From Solen grandis (Eukaryota; Mollusca; Bivalvia; Adapedonta; Solenidae), in NCBI GenBank assembly GCA_021229015.1, contig CM037783.1, forward strand, positions 30,237,234-30,301,233: a stretch of DNA of 64,000 nucleotides. The letters are read 5' to 3'. The position numbers and the translations under genes are program-made. Numbering within the stretch: position 1 is the first letter of the stretch; the number at the start of each line of letters is the position of its first letter. Below, one piece after another: positions 27,590-38,148 of this stretch. The notes under the pieces were generated by a model that saw only the letters and a list, made by a program, of their open reading frames with translations, made no database searches and was not told the DNA's origin.

Positions 27590-28591
27590 TCAAGCTAAAC
27601 GAATATAATGAACATGTTTGAAAAACAATTTCTTAAGATAATCATAATTATAGTGTTGCGGAAGCTCATCTTCAACTAATGGATGATAAACACCCAAAAG
27701 TGTGCAACAAAATTCAGAACGACTTAAATTCTTAATTGTTGACCAAAATCTTTGGCCAAACGTATTGGTGATCAATAACTGAAATTCTATTCTATACTTG
27801 TCACATTTGTTGCAATCAAGAAGAAAGTGTTCTGTTATGCTACAAGTAAGAGCCTCGTTACATTTATAACATTGTTTAATGAAATAGGCAAGATATGCCA
27901 CAAACTGGACGACAGATTTCACATAAACAAGGGTTTTTGGGAATCGTTCTGCAAAATGCCAAAGTGAGCAATATTGGAAATGCTTTTGAACCTTTCTGAA
28001 ATATCTAAAACTTTCTACAGAAGTTCTAGCATTCCAAGCCAGTATAAAGTTGTTTCTTATTGCGTTTCTTATCATCATTTTCCAAGTGTATTTAGAGGGG
28101 AATGTACCGTCAAATATGTAACAATCCAATACTGCACTGAGATTATATTTACTGAGTATATCATATATGTCTGGGAAAAAACCCATATGAACATTATCTA
28201 AAGAAAATGAACTTAGTCTATACAAAAACAGAGACTTTACAACACAATCTGATTTCAATCTACAAAATTGTCCTAGTAAAATTAATTTCTTATATTCTAT
28301 TTCTTGTTCAATAGGCAAACAATCAATTAAACTAAGAACACAATCTGTCATTGTTCTAGTATTTAAACCCTGTATATATTTAAGACACATTCTATGTGCC
28401 CGCTCTAGTGAGAGCAGCTTAGATTGAGTAACTTTTGGCCAACACTCACATCCATAGAGAGCTTTAGGTAAAACAACAGCTTGATAAATCTTTCTACAAT
28501 TAAATGGTTGCAAACCATCTATATTGAACCCATAATCAGCTATGCTGAAAAATGTTGAACGTATTTTATTACAACAGTCGGAAATATTCAC
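27590..28591 (-). CDS. C-terminal part of a non-LTR retrotransposon reverse transcriptase
   Basis: A 333-aa frame that begins after the catalytic palm. No YxDD or fingers region is present, so only the thumb/post-RT part of the LINE polymerase survives. Visible marks are the VVLPKALYGCECW box near residue 40, typical of the RT thumb in CR1/Jockey/I-type LINEs, and a zinc-knuckle-like C-x2-C-x10-H-x4-C (CYKCNEALTC...EHFLLDC) near residue 245. Full-length ORF2 proteins are about 900-1200 aa, so this is a 5'-truncated copy, the usual outcome of target-primed reverse transcription. The surviving frame is uninterrupted, which suggests a young insertion. It is unlikely to act on its own. Confidence 0.8.
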   Translation of the reverse strand: MNISDCCNKIRSTFFSIADYGFNIDGLQPFNCRKIYQAVVLPKALYGCECWPKVTQSKLLSLERAHRMCLKYIQGLNTRTMTDCVLSLIDCLPIEQEIEYKKLILLGQFCRLKSDCVVKSLFLYRLSSFSLDNVHMGFFPDIYDILSKYNLSAVLDCYIFDGTFPSKYTWKMMIRNAIRNNFILAWNARTSVESFRYFRKVQKHFQYCSLWHFAERFPKTLVYVKSVVQFVAYLAYFIKQCYKCNEALTCSITEHFLLDCNKCDKYRIEFQLLITNTFGQRFWSTIKNLSRSEFCCTLLGVYHPLVEDELPQHYNYDYLKKLFFKHVHYIRLA

Positions 28592-28716
28592 ATCTGGGTC
28601 CGAAAACTGATTAAAATAAATACCAAGATGTTTATAACAATCAGTTACTGTTAACGAATCCGAACCTAGAAATACATCCGTATTGTGAGTCTTTTTGCGA
28701 CGTTTATTTCCATTTC

Positions 28717-29022
28717 CGTTTTATGTTACATATCGTCCGTGTGTTCATTATGTAATACATATCCTCCGCTTTTTTTCCCTTATTGATTATAGTGTACGCG
28801 CGTTGCGTCATTTGATTATATCTTTCCTCTTCATAATATTAATATACCATCAAAATATTGTCAAAATACAGCGTCGGGGTTTTCCTAATATGTTACATAT
28901 CGTCCGGGTTTTCCATATATGTTACATATCGTCCAGGTTTTCCTTACATGTTACATATCGTCCATGTTGTCTTTATACGTATGTTACATATCGTTCGCGT
29001 TGTATCTCTATGACTATGGTGT
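28717..29022 (+). repeat. 306-bp direct repeat, copy 2
   Basis: Same length and, by eye, same sequence as 26734-27039. The pair exactly brackets 27040-28716, which holds the LINE fragment. Confidence 0.85.
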
Positions 29023-29345
29023 TTTTTGTTATATGGGACGCGTTTACATGAGTCGTAACAATCTTAATTTCGGAAATGAGCGTCATAACCCCCCCCCCCC
29101 CCCCCCCGATTCGTATTCTTAAAGGCCCAGGGAAATATTGAAAAGCGTTTTGAAGACCTGTGTTGTAACTTTCATTCTTCCTCTGGAAGTAGTGTTAACT
29201 TTTATTTAATTCCGAAAATATTCAAGATAAATGTTATTAATTTAAATAACATAAATATATTAATATGATTACCTTTAATAATAATCATCACCGTTTGCAG
29301 AACACACTTTATTATACTTATATTGTAAAATATTTTTTGAACTCA

Positions 29346-30005
29346 ACATACACTTTGTTTTATACTTAAATTATAAAAATGATGAAATCCTAATTCCCAG
29401 CTAGCTGGTTATTCGGCTGTAGCTGGGTATTCAGGAATAACCAATTCCCAGCTAGTTATTGGGCTGTAGCTGGGTATTCAACCTACACTTTGTTTTATAC
29501 TTAAATTATAAAAATCATGAATTCCCAATTCCCAGCTAGCTGGTTATTCGGCTGTAGCTGGGAATTCAACCTACACTTTGTTTTATACTTAAATTATAAA
29601 AATCATGAATTCCCAATTCAAAGCTAGCTGGTTATTCGGCTGCAGCTGAGATTCGCGTATAACCAATTCCCAGCTAGCTGGTTATTCGGCTGTAGCTGGG
29701 TATTCAACCTACACTTTGTTTTATACTTAAATTATAAAAAATCATGAATTCGCAATTTCCAGCTAGCTGATTATTCGGCTGTAGCTGGGTATTCGCGAAT
29801 AACCAATTCCGAGCTGGCTGGTTATTCGACTGTCCCTGGGAATTCAACCTACACATTGTTTAATGCTTAAATTATAAAAATCATGAATTCCCAATTCCCA
29901 GCTAGCTGGTAATTCGGCTGTAGCTGGGTATTCGCGAATAACCAATTCCCAGCTAGCTGGTTATTCGGCTGTAGCTGGGAATTCAACCTACACTTTGTTT
30001 TATAC
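29346..30005 (+). repeat. Hairpin minisatellite, forward array
   Basis: Units of about 86 or 138 bp. Each joins an A/T spacer (CCTACACTTTGTTTTATACTT) to one or two copies of a self-complementary block built from CCCAGCTAGCTGG and TAGCTGGG. I count about five or six repeats of the spacer. The related array at 31880-32270 runs the other way. Confidence 0.85.
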
Positions 30006-30066
30006 TTAAATTATTATTATTGTTATTTTGTGATTTCAATTATTATAACAAAGGGAAATGTTTTAA

Positions 30067-30438
30067 GGGCGTATGTGACAGTTTGCTATATTTTCTATAT
30101 AGACAAAGAAGGAAAAATTAAACTGTTCAATAGATTTTTTTTAAAACTTTACAGAATTATAGAGAATCATAAAAGAAACATTTATATGAAAACAATGGGG
30201 GGGTCATCATCCTACATTTTGAGTTATCTGCCCCTGAATGGGATATTTTAGCACTTTAAGCCATATTCAAGGACAGATAACTCAAATAATGGCAAACAAC
30301 ACCTCATAAGGTTTTAAAATCAATGTTCAGTGCTTTATTCCCTGTTTCTGTACAAAATTTGTAGAAATTCTATGCGACAAATTTTATACTATAATCACTC
30401 ATGCAAATATATATCCAATATCCTCAAACTATGTTTCC

Positions 30439-30474
<36 letters not shown>

Positions 30475-30612
30475 TTCTTTTAGATCAACTGGTTTCAAAT
30501 TTTGCATAATGACTTGAAGCGAAATTACAAATATTATTAAGAAATATTATAAGGTATCAGTAAGATTTATTTTGAGTTATTTATTTTGTCTAGCAAACTG
30601 TCACATACGCCC
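30067..30612. mobile_element. 546-bp MITE with TTAA target duplication (GGGCGTATG family)
   Basis: Perfect 22-bp terminal inverted repeats start GGGCGTATGTGACAG and are flanked on both sides by TTAA (30063-30066, 30613-30616). TTAA duplication is the hallmark of piggyBac-type transposition. No transposase ORF is present. A 34-base run of C sits inside at 30441-30474. Confidence 0.75.
30441..30474 (+). repeat. Uninterrupted run of 34 C
   Basis: A pure homopolymer inside the MITE. The true length is uncertain because such runs are poorly measured. Shorter C runs mark the long-TIR element at 29090-29107. Confidence 0.9.
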
Positions 30613-30619
30613 TTAAGCC

Positions 30620-31370
30620 TCAATCCTATCCAACATTTAGCAAAACACATCTCGGCCGTATGTGACACGATATGTCTTTTCTATGTTTTTCGGCCTTCTT
30701 CCTTTGCATAGGACTTTTATTTTCGTCGCTGTCAGGATGTAAATTCCAGTGACAAGGTTTTATTTCTTGAATATACTAGTATATCGGACCGTTTTGTACT
30801 AGCATAGTTTTATAGCTTAAATGTTTAAAACAATGGAACATTTTTCATATCAAATATTTATTTGAAATTTGAAGAAAAAAAATGAGTTTTTCTTACTGTT
30901 AATATCTAAACACTTAAGATTAATAATATCGACAACTAAGCCCAAAGTATAGCAGCTAGTTCATCTGTTGCTGTAGTCGACCTGTCAGTCCAAAATGCCC
31001 AATTTTTATACGTAAAATTAGCGTATTTACAATGGTCAGTATGTATATGCATGTAGCTAGCTATCGCGTGTTTAATCTGTTATGGGCACTATCATGGCTC
31101 AAAGGTCCCAATTTGTAAAATTATATGCAAGTGTGACTATATATCACATTGCAAAAATATTCTGGTAAACCTTGAATTTATATTTTGAACAGTCTGTCCG
31201 TCCGTTTCAATGGTCCGCAGGGTTAAGCGTGCTAACTGTCGCTCCTACTGAAAACAGAAATCCGATGACAAAGGAATCAACTTGGTGTAGCCTCATTGTT
31301 AAGGAATAATCAGATGTTTAATAATTATACATCAAAATGAAATATATATAGCATTATTGTCAGTGTGATC
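30620..31370. other. No gene seen between MITE and candidate exon
   Basis: AT-rich single-copy-looking sequence without ORFs over 60 codons or recognisable repeats. If the exon at 31375 is real, this would be its first intron. Confidence 0.5.
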
Positions 31371-31374
31371 TTAC

Positions 31375-31546
31375 CTTTCCCATTGCTGGTAGAGATTTTA
31401 TGAACCGGCGTGTGTATAATTGTAAAATAAGTGATTGATACAAGTAATAAACTGATGAAAATGAAAAAACTTGAACGAATCCATTTTCCGTGTGTTAAAC
31501 GTATCATTGTCACCTCTGCTAACAACTTGTCATGTATCCCTTGCAC
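31375..31546 (-). CDS. Candidate first exon encoding a signal-anchor peptide
   Basis: A minus-strand frame with two possible start methionines. The second gives MIRLTHGKWIRSSF, a short basic stretch, followed by about 20 hydrophobic residues (FIFISLLLVSITYFTII) and a polar run ending STSNGKG. The frame runs directly into a consensus donor (AAAG/gtaag at 31375/31374). A basic head, one membrane segment and a stem is the layout of type II Golgi enzymes such as glycosyl- or sulfotransferases. No second exon is visible before the assembly gap, so the family is unassigned. It could also be a chance hydrophobic frame. Confidence 0.35.
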
Positions 31547-31879
31547 TGCACAAAAAGTTGCAATGAGATTTTGAACGGAAGTATCCGCATTTAACCTAGT
31601 CAGTCTAGCATGACAGCGCTACGTCGCATAATGTCGCAGGCCTAGGATAGTATAAACATCGACTTCTAAAGCTGGAAGTTTATCTTTAGTAATTCGAACC
31701 ACGATAACATAATTGACGCCGCGTGGAAACGCGTATGGAATAGGTTTTAAATTTGACCACTGATCCCCATAATCGAACCATTATTATTATAAAATAATAA
31801 TATGTAAAAAAAAAACACTTTTAAAAAAATCATTTACTTAAAATTTACATAAAAACGCATGTCATCTAGGTCCGAGAAG

Positions 31880-32270
31880 TTAGCTGGGAATTGGGTACTG
31901 TTTATCCAATACCAGCTACAGCCGAATTACCAGCTGGCTGGGAATATGGAGTTCAAAATATTTTATATTTAAGTATAAAACATAATGTAGTTTGAATTCC
32001 CAGCAACAGCCGAATAACCGACCAGCTGGGAATTGGACATTCAAAATATTTTACATCTAAGTTTAATACATAGATAAGTGTAGTTTGAATTCCCAGCCAC
32101 AGCCGAATAAACAGCCAGCTGGGAATTTGGAATAACCAATTCCCAGCTGGCTGGTTATTCAACTGAACTGAATTTTGAATACCCAATCCCCAGCCGGCTG
32201 GGTATTCGATTGTAGCTGGGAATTCGCGACTGGATATTGAATACCCAATACTCAATTCCCAGCTAACTTC
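31880..32270 (-). repeat. Hairpin minisatellite, reverse array
   Basis: Same building blocks as 29346-30005 but more diverged and inverted. The spacer reads AAGTATAAAACATAATGTAG and the block reads CCAGCTGGCTGG. Together the two arrays form the arms of a loop of about 1.9 kb. Confidence 0.8.
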
Positions 32271-32634
32271 ACAGACCTGTGTTATCTATCGTTAACTACA
32301 CTTATGAAGACATGTGATTTCCCTCCTTGGGTCGTGTGTATACAACGGGTAGAACTGAAACGGAATGTAGTAAACGCAACGCATTGTAGATCTAACGGAG
32401 TGCAAATCAAGACAATTTTGATCAAAAGACTTCCGCTTGGCTGTAACACACTATGCCATTTAATGTCAAATGACGTCCAAAAAAAGGCGCCAAAATTAAC
32501 ACCATCTTTTAACGTTGTTTTTGTATGACGTTGACGTCGTTCATAGCAATAACAAAAATGGCGTCTGTTAAACGTCTATTATGCAGTTGCTCAAAACTTC
32601 ATGTTTTTCTTGGGGGGGGGGGGGGTTAACGCTA

Positions 32635-32872
32635 ACTCGTGGCCACGAATTAGTTACTAAGAAAAAAAAAACAGTTCTCGCTATATCGTGTCCATGAGTT
32701 AGCTAGCCATTCAGATCGTGAGTGTTGAGGTAATCTAACGATTTGATTGGTCAGCTAACTCGTGGCCACGAGTTAGCTAGCCATTCAAATCGTTAGATTA
32801 TACTGTGGCCACAATATAGCGAGAACTTTTCTCCTTTTTTTTTTTCTTAGTTACTATTTTGTGACCACGATA
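32635..32872. repeat. Nested foldback with a 70-bp palindrome at its centre
   Basis: The outer arms share CGTGGCCAC, TTAGTTACTAAG, a poly-A/poly-T tract and GTTCTCGCTATATCGTG with its complement. The central block 32731-32800 is palindromic around 32765/32766, with a perfect 26-bp core at 32753-32778 (AGCTAACTCGTGG and its complement). It could extrude a cruciform. Probably a non-autonomous foldback repeat. Confidence 0.75.
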
Positions 32873-35415
32873 TAGCGAGAACTTATTATATGAAATTGTA
32901 GTCTTGCACGACAGAAATAGTAATTCAGATCAACACACAGCACACGTGAAACAAGCAGTATTACTTACAGTGACAGTTGTGGTGAAGAAAAAAAAACAGA
33001 AGGAAAAACTGTCAGTGAACGATAATGTTTGAAAAAGAATAAATGAGAATATTACAATATTTTGATTGTATTTCACCTCATGTAGTGTTGGAATTCGGAA
33101 TTAATCTGTTTGGGTTTGAGTTTATATTTCTTTTAAATATTTGCACTGAAGATGCGAGCATGTTATAACTAATTCTTACTAATGATCATTATTACTTCTT
33201 TTCGGATTGTAGAAAACAGACAAAGGTGTATGCTGTCATTTCAAAGTCAGACGTTGCTGAATGTTGAAATTATTTGTGGTATCATAGATGTAATCTTAGA
33301 AAATCAATAAAAAACTAAAAATATATTGTGTCATTATTCAGAGAGAGAGAGGGGGGGAGAGAGATGACTTATATACTCTTATATACTTCAAGATCAATAC
33401 ATTAAAATTTCCAAAAAGAAAAATCAAATTCAAGCAATTAAATGCTCTTAAAAGTTATCTGGCAATCACTCATCTAAGGTTAAAAGAATGTTTTTTTTTT
33501 TTTTTTTGCTGTATATGTAATCTACACAATATACAGAAAGCTAGATAAACAGATTCATAGGTTTAGTTTAATATTGTTAGTTCTACTCCAACTTGGAATC
33601 AAGTTCTTACAACTTACAGGTTCATTGGCTGGACCAGTACTTTGTGGCTGTACTTGAGAAGATATATAGGTTTAAATATTCATTAAAAATAGGTTTACTG
33701 ATGAGCAACTGATCTACAAACAGGCCGCTACTCATTTTAATCAAGAAGGGGAATGGACTTTTTTTCTGATGATGATGAAAAAGGTTTTAGGTCCTAAAAA
33801 CATAGGAATGGTTCCTGAAACTAGCTTATTTTTATCGGCAACCCTTCCGCAATTCTTCGGGGCTGTAGTGTACAAGGGGCTTAATGCCATATGTATCATG
33901 ATTTATTGGCTTTCGACATGAAGATCGTATTTGAGAATTTCTCTAGAGTCATTACTGACATTGGTGATTGATTTCCTGCTTACTGATGATTCAGGAATAC
34001 TGAGCTTTATATATAATCACAATGTTCGGGGCGAATGTTGTTATTATTATTATTTTCAAATTTTCAAAATTTAAAATTTCTTTTGCGCTAATACGAAAAT
34101 GAAAAAATGAAAGGTCACTGTGCTGTTTTCATGCTGCGTTTTTATATCCATAGTAACCTTTATTGATAAAAAGTTAAAAATATACATCTCTTTAAAAAAA
34201 ATCTATAAATAGAAGACACACATACTACTGACCTGTTTCTATGGCAAATGCGAAATGCTAAACAAGAAAACAATGTTTGAAGTCTGTAAAAAAATACTTA
34301 CCGTAATTAATTCATATTAAAAAACTAATTGAAAAGAAATGTGAATGATACAACTAGACGTACTATCCTTTAAACGCAGTTGTGCTGGCTTTGTAACAGC
34401 TTATATCTGAAAGTTGGAGTTACATATCTTACACTTTACATTTCCGAAAAATTGCGATGATTCACGATTGCATACGCCCTTAAAACAATTTATATCTAAA
34501 TTTTCTTTTTTATAAATAATATCAGAGAAAGTAGGTATAGTAAAAAGGTAATTATTACTGTGGTAATCATAGTAATAGTAGATGTCGTTGCTGTAGTAGC
34601 TGTCGTGTTCGCTCCAAAGCGTTACAGAGGTGTTCCTTATAACACAAGGGTGTGTAATGCGCATCACCTATCTGTGTCCATGAAACGTCAAGGTCACGGG
34701 AGTTGTTAGAAATTGTCTTTGGGGATCATAGACTGCATTTTCATGTCTGCTTCTTAAGTTAGACATCTATGGATGGATTTCAATTAAACTTTACAGAAGT
34801 GTTCCTCATAATCCAAGGACGTGTCGTGTGCATCAGCCATGATCGAGTGACTCCGTGATTTCATCCCTCAATTTTTGTCCGGTTCATAACTCCTAGACTA
34901 TATGACGTATGAACTTCATAAATAGACAACCTCTTTGGAAGAGAAGTGCAGTACACAAGAACCATTACTATGCAGTTCATATTCATTAGTTCGGGAATCC
35001 TAACCCATTCCAATTGATTTATTGCTTCCATCTTGTAGGATTTTCACCGGTTGGTTACTCAGGACTGTATTGCTTGCAATCCTGACGAAACCATTTTTTT
35101 TTCTTCAAAGTGGTATGTACTTTTATTTTACTTTTTTTAGAAGCGAAAGCTTCTAAAGTCAGACAGTGGATTTTCTACTTACAATAACATTACCGCCACT
35201 TATCCATACATTCGCGTTGAAAAATAGTACCACTGGTTGTATAGTCAACATTGATAAAGATAAGATATATTGAAGGATTTTGAAAGCATTTGGGTATAAT
35301 CACAATTTCTGTGCAAATAAAACTGTAAAAGAAGCAAGTTTATAATTCAGTGTTCATCCGTGGCTTTCATTCATTAAATTACTTATGAATAATTTTATTT
35401 GCATCACAAATTTAC
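32873..35415. other. Non-coding DNA, right arm inner end
   Basis: Contains a GA-rich microsatellite near 33340-33362 and AT-rich sequence. The ORF at 34401-34667 has a left-arm counterpart (24229-24489), but the two differ at many residues and carry no domain, so I do not call it a gene. Confidence 0.5.
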
Positions 35416-35416
35416 G

Positions 35417-35488
35417 GCTGCGGAATTAGCTCAATTGGTAAGAGCGTCGTTCTTGCATGGGGCCGTGAGTTCTAGTCCAGCTGAGACC
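35417..35488 (+). repeat. tRNA-like remnant (A and B boxes only)
   Basis: TAGCTCAATTGGTAAGAGC forms a good D arm and GAGTTCTAGTCC resembles a B box, with TGC where an alanine anticodon would fall. The anticodon, T and acceptor stems do not pair, so this is a decayed tRNA or SINE head and not a working tRNA. A mirror copy lies at about 23412-23478. Confidence 0.4.
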
Positions 35489-35889
35489 CTTTTGGTTTTT
35501 CTTTTTTTTTCTTTTTTTTTTCTTTTCTTGGTAATACTTTTATTTTTTTTATTCTAGTTTTTATGCTTTCATTATTTTGCGTTTCTGAACCTTTTAATTT
35601 AAATCATAGACAACAGGACCCTGATATTCAGTCAAAAACGCATTAAAAACAAAATTGGAGGGTGAAATAACGCATTTGAAAAGTCCTTTTAAACTTTACG
35701 CGTATTTCCAAAAATTTTTTTTAGATAAATAGCCCGAGTTTTAACGTTGGTTCCCGGATATATTATATACTATAGAAGTTAAGGTTCTTCATAGTTGGGA
35801 ACCATGATGTTGGTTCCCGTTTCTACGGCCTATTGTAAAAGTCAACGTTATCGGTATTCGGGTACCATGCGTATCGTGCAGACGCTAAA

Positions 35890-38148
35890 ATGGCTGGTAA
35901 AAGCAAACCGGGGCGATTGAAGAGAAAATTAAGCAATGCAGATAATCCTAGTGTCCTCAAATTTTTCAAAAATGAAAATAAATCAAATGCAGAATCTATT
36001 GCCAAGCATATATTGGAAGAAATTATATCTGACATTGTAATTATGACCGAAAATGCTTCCAAGAAACATGCCGGTGATTCCGTTTCCGATAAAACAGTAA
36101 AGATATGGTCGGAGAAGCATCCATGGTTGAAAGTTGTTGGTTGTGGGAGAGATCGGCGATTGAAATGTGTAACATGTGAGGCCCATAACATACGCAGTAT
36201 ATGGGCCAGTGAGGGGTCAACAAACTTCCAAAGAAATAGTATCAAACGTCACGGAGAATCACTTGAACACCAGAAAGCGGAGACTCAAAGCACAAAGTCA
36301 GGATGTCTAAAGTCTGTTTTTGATTTGGACGATGATTCTGATTCTACATCTTCAGTAAGTTTAAGTGATAAGAAACTTTTTCGTACTGTATTTTATGCTG
36401 CCAGTTCAGAGTTACCTTCATCTCAGATCAAAAATCTGCTTCATTTGCAAACTCTTAATGGTGCTAACATTGATTATCAGAATTTAAGCTGGAATACTAT
36501 CACAGAAGTTCAGTCTTGTATAAGTGAAGTTTTTCTAAAAGAATTGGTTGCAGAAGTGATTGAATCTGATGTTTATGCTGTCAGGATTGATGAGAGTACT
36601 GATTTAACAATCCACAAGCATTTGTCAATATGTGTCAGGTATGTTAAATGTGGTGAAGCAGTGACACAATTTCTGATAAATGTGGGTCTTGAAGATGGGA
36701 AGGCACACACTATTGTAAATGAACTTGTATATTGTTTATCAAAGCTTGGGTTAGATGTCTCTAAAATCATTTCCCTAGCAACTGATGGAGCATCAACCAT
36801 GACAGGTAAAAAAACAGGGGTTGGTGTTCAGATGAAATCAAAACATTCCCCTTTCCTTGTGCAGTCACATTGCATCGCACACAGACTTAATCTAGCTGTG
36901 ACTGATTCAATAAAAAAGGAAGAAGCTTTGGTAAAGTTTAAAGAAATGTTCAATGCACTCTATCATTTCATGAATGGATCTAGTAATCGCACAATGAAAC
37001 TGAAGAAAATTCAGGACATGTTCATGGAACCAAGCTTAACCATTAAAGAACCACATAGTATTAGATGGCTGGGTCTGAAAAGTGCTGTTGAGGCAGTATA
37101 TGAAAGTTACAGTTCTGTCATAGCCACACTTGCCTACTTTGCCGCAGAGAAGAATGCATCCGCTAGTGGTCTCCTGAAGTATTACTCAAAATATAAAACA
37201 GTTATGCTAGTAGCATTTATGTTAGATGTTCATGAGGTATTAGGGTTTCTGAGCAAAGCTTTTCAGAAAGAGGATATAGCTTTCAGTGAGATAAATCCCT
37301 TGTTGGAAGCTGCAATGGGGAAACTTGACTTCATAGAGTCAAATGATGGGGATGCACTGAAAGGAATGAGATGTTCCATTGAAATCCGAACAGAAGAGGG
37401 TTCAAATACTGCATATCTAAATGGTGAGAAGTTAACTGGGTATTCTGACTGCAGTGAAACTGAGCTGCTTTCTTTAAGAAAGAAGTACACAACCAGCCTT
37501 AAAAAGAACATAAAGAACAGATTCAGACAAGTGGACAGTGACATATTCAAGCATCTTAGTGTTCTTCTAGAACCAGCTGTAGTAAACTCTGCCAGCACAA
37601 CTGAAAGTGATGAAGCTCTAAATGTTATTGGAATGTTGTATGGAGAAGACAAATCTGTGAAGGTCACAAAAGGTGACAGCCAGGAAGGTGTAACAGAGGA
37701 GAGAAAAACTGTTAAGAACATGTTAAAGAAGGAGCAGTTGATCCAAGAATGGCCAATGATAAAAGGAATGATCCAGGGCTCATACAGTAAGAAAAGTACC
37801 CAGGAACTATGTAAAAGAATACTCTGTCTTCATGGAGATGCATTTCCAGAGTTTACAAAGCTATGTAAGATTGCATTGTGCATGTCTGTGTCTAGTGTTG
37901 CTTGTGAAAGAAGCTTTAGTACACAGAACAGGATAAAGAACAAGTACAGGAGTTCACTGAAAACTGAGAACCTTGATGTCTTAATTCAGATTCAAATGTC
38001 AGGAAAAGATCTGTCCAACTATGATCCAGTTAAGGCAGTAAAGCTCTGGTGTGCTAAGAAAAGGAGGAGGAAGTCTAGACTGACACAGCAGTACAAGCCA
38101 AGGGTGAAGGATTCAAGTGTCCCTTTTCCCTCTAAGAAAATAGACTAA
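35890..38148 (+). CDS. hAT-family transposase, ZNF862-like, intact 752-aa ORF
   Basis: A single uninterrupted frame of 752 codons. The N-terminus is basic. A TTF-type zinc finger follows at about residues 92-127 (KCVTCEAH...IKRHGESLEH). Next comes a DUF4371/RNase-H-like transposase core. RIDESTDLT at 232-240 supplies the likely first catalytic Asp, LATDGAS at 297-302 the second, and SHCIAHRLNLAV at 326-337 is the characteristic hAT C-x2-H motif. The C-terminal hATC dimerisation region contains SVACERSFSTQNRIKNKYR near 672-690, and the tail is very basic (KKRRRKSR). The length is normal for full-length hAT/ZNF862 proteins. No terminal inverted repeats or 8-bp duplication were found, so it may be an active transposase, an immobile relic or a domesticated gene. 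It lies tail to tail with PDCD6, about 10.6 kb apart. Confidence 0.88.
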   Translation: MAGKSKPGRLKRKLSNADNPSVLKFFKNENKSNAESIAKHILEEIISDIVIMTENASKKHAGDSVSDKTVKIWSEKHPWLKVVGCGRDRRLKCVTCEAHNIRSIWASEGSTNFQRNSIKRHGESLEHQKAETQSTKSGCLKSVFDLDDDSDSTSSVSLSDKKLFRTVFYAASSELPSSQIKNLLHLQTLNGANIDYQNLSWNTITEVQSCISEVFLKELVAEVIESDVYAVRIDESTDLTIHKHLSICVRYVKCGEAVTQFLINVGLEDGKAHTIVNELVYCLSKLGLDVSKIISLATDGASTMTGKKTGVGVQMKSKHSPFLVQSHCIAHRLNLAVTDSIKKEEALVKFKEMFNALYHFMNGSSNRTMKLKKIQDMFMEPSLTIKEPHSIRWLGLKSAVEAVYESYSSVIATLAYFAAEKNASASGLLKYYSKYKTVMLVAFMLDVHEVLGFLSKAFQKEDIAFSEINPLLEAAMGKLDFIESNDGDALKGMRCSIEIRTEEGSNTAYLNGEKLTGYSDCSETELLSLRKKYTTSLKKNIKNRFRQVDSDIFKHLSVLLEPAVVNSASTTESDEALNVIGMLYGEDKSVKVTKGDSQEGVTEERKTVKNMLKKEQLIQEWPMIKGMIQGSYSKKSTQELCKRILCLHGDAFPEFTKLCKIALCMSVSSVACERSFSTQNRIKNKYRSSLKTENLDVLIQIQMSGKDLSNYDPVKAVKLWCAKKRRRKSRLTQQYKPRVKDSSVPFPSKKID

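Larger units (their letters stand above)
26392..29314. mobile_element. Long-TIR (foldback-like) element interrupted by a LINE
   Basis: Near-identical inverted arms lie at 26392-26660 and about 29061-29314. They include the same G/C homopolymer followed by ATGACGCTCATTTCCGAAATT. Inside are two identical 306-bp direct repeats (26734-27039 and 28717-29022) flanking a LINE 3' fragment. Without the LINE and one repeat the element would be about 0.9 kb and non-coding, like a MITE with long arms. The mobilising family is unknown. Confidence 0.7.

Noticed and set aside
26655..29051. Two matching ORFs of 165 and 118 aa (26655-27152 and 28695-29051, plus strand)
   Set aside because: Their shared sequence is the translated 306-bp direct repeat, full of ATGTTACATATCGTCC units. 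They have no domain or codon structure.
24229..34667. Pair of 86-88 aa ORFs in the two arms (24229-24489 and 34401-34667) as a conserved small protein
   Set aside because: The alleles differ at many amino acids in a short span and one start has shifted, which does not look like purifying selection. No motif is present.
36573..37721. Minus-strand ORFs inside the hAT gene
   Set aside because: They are antisense shadows of the 752-codon frame, with no domains.
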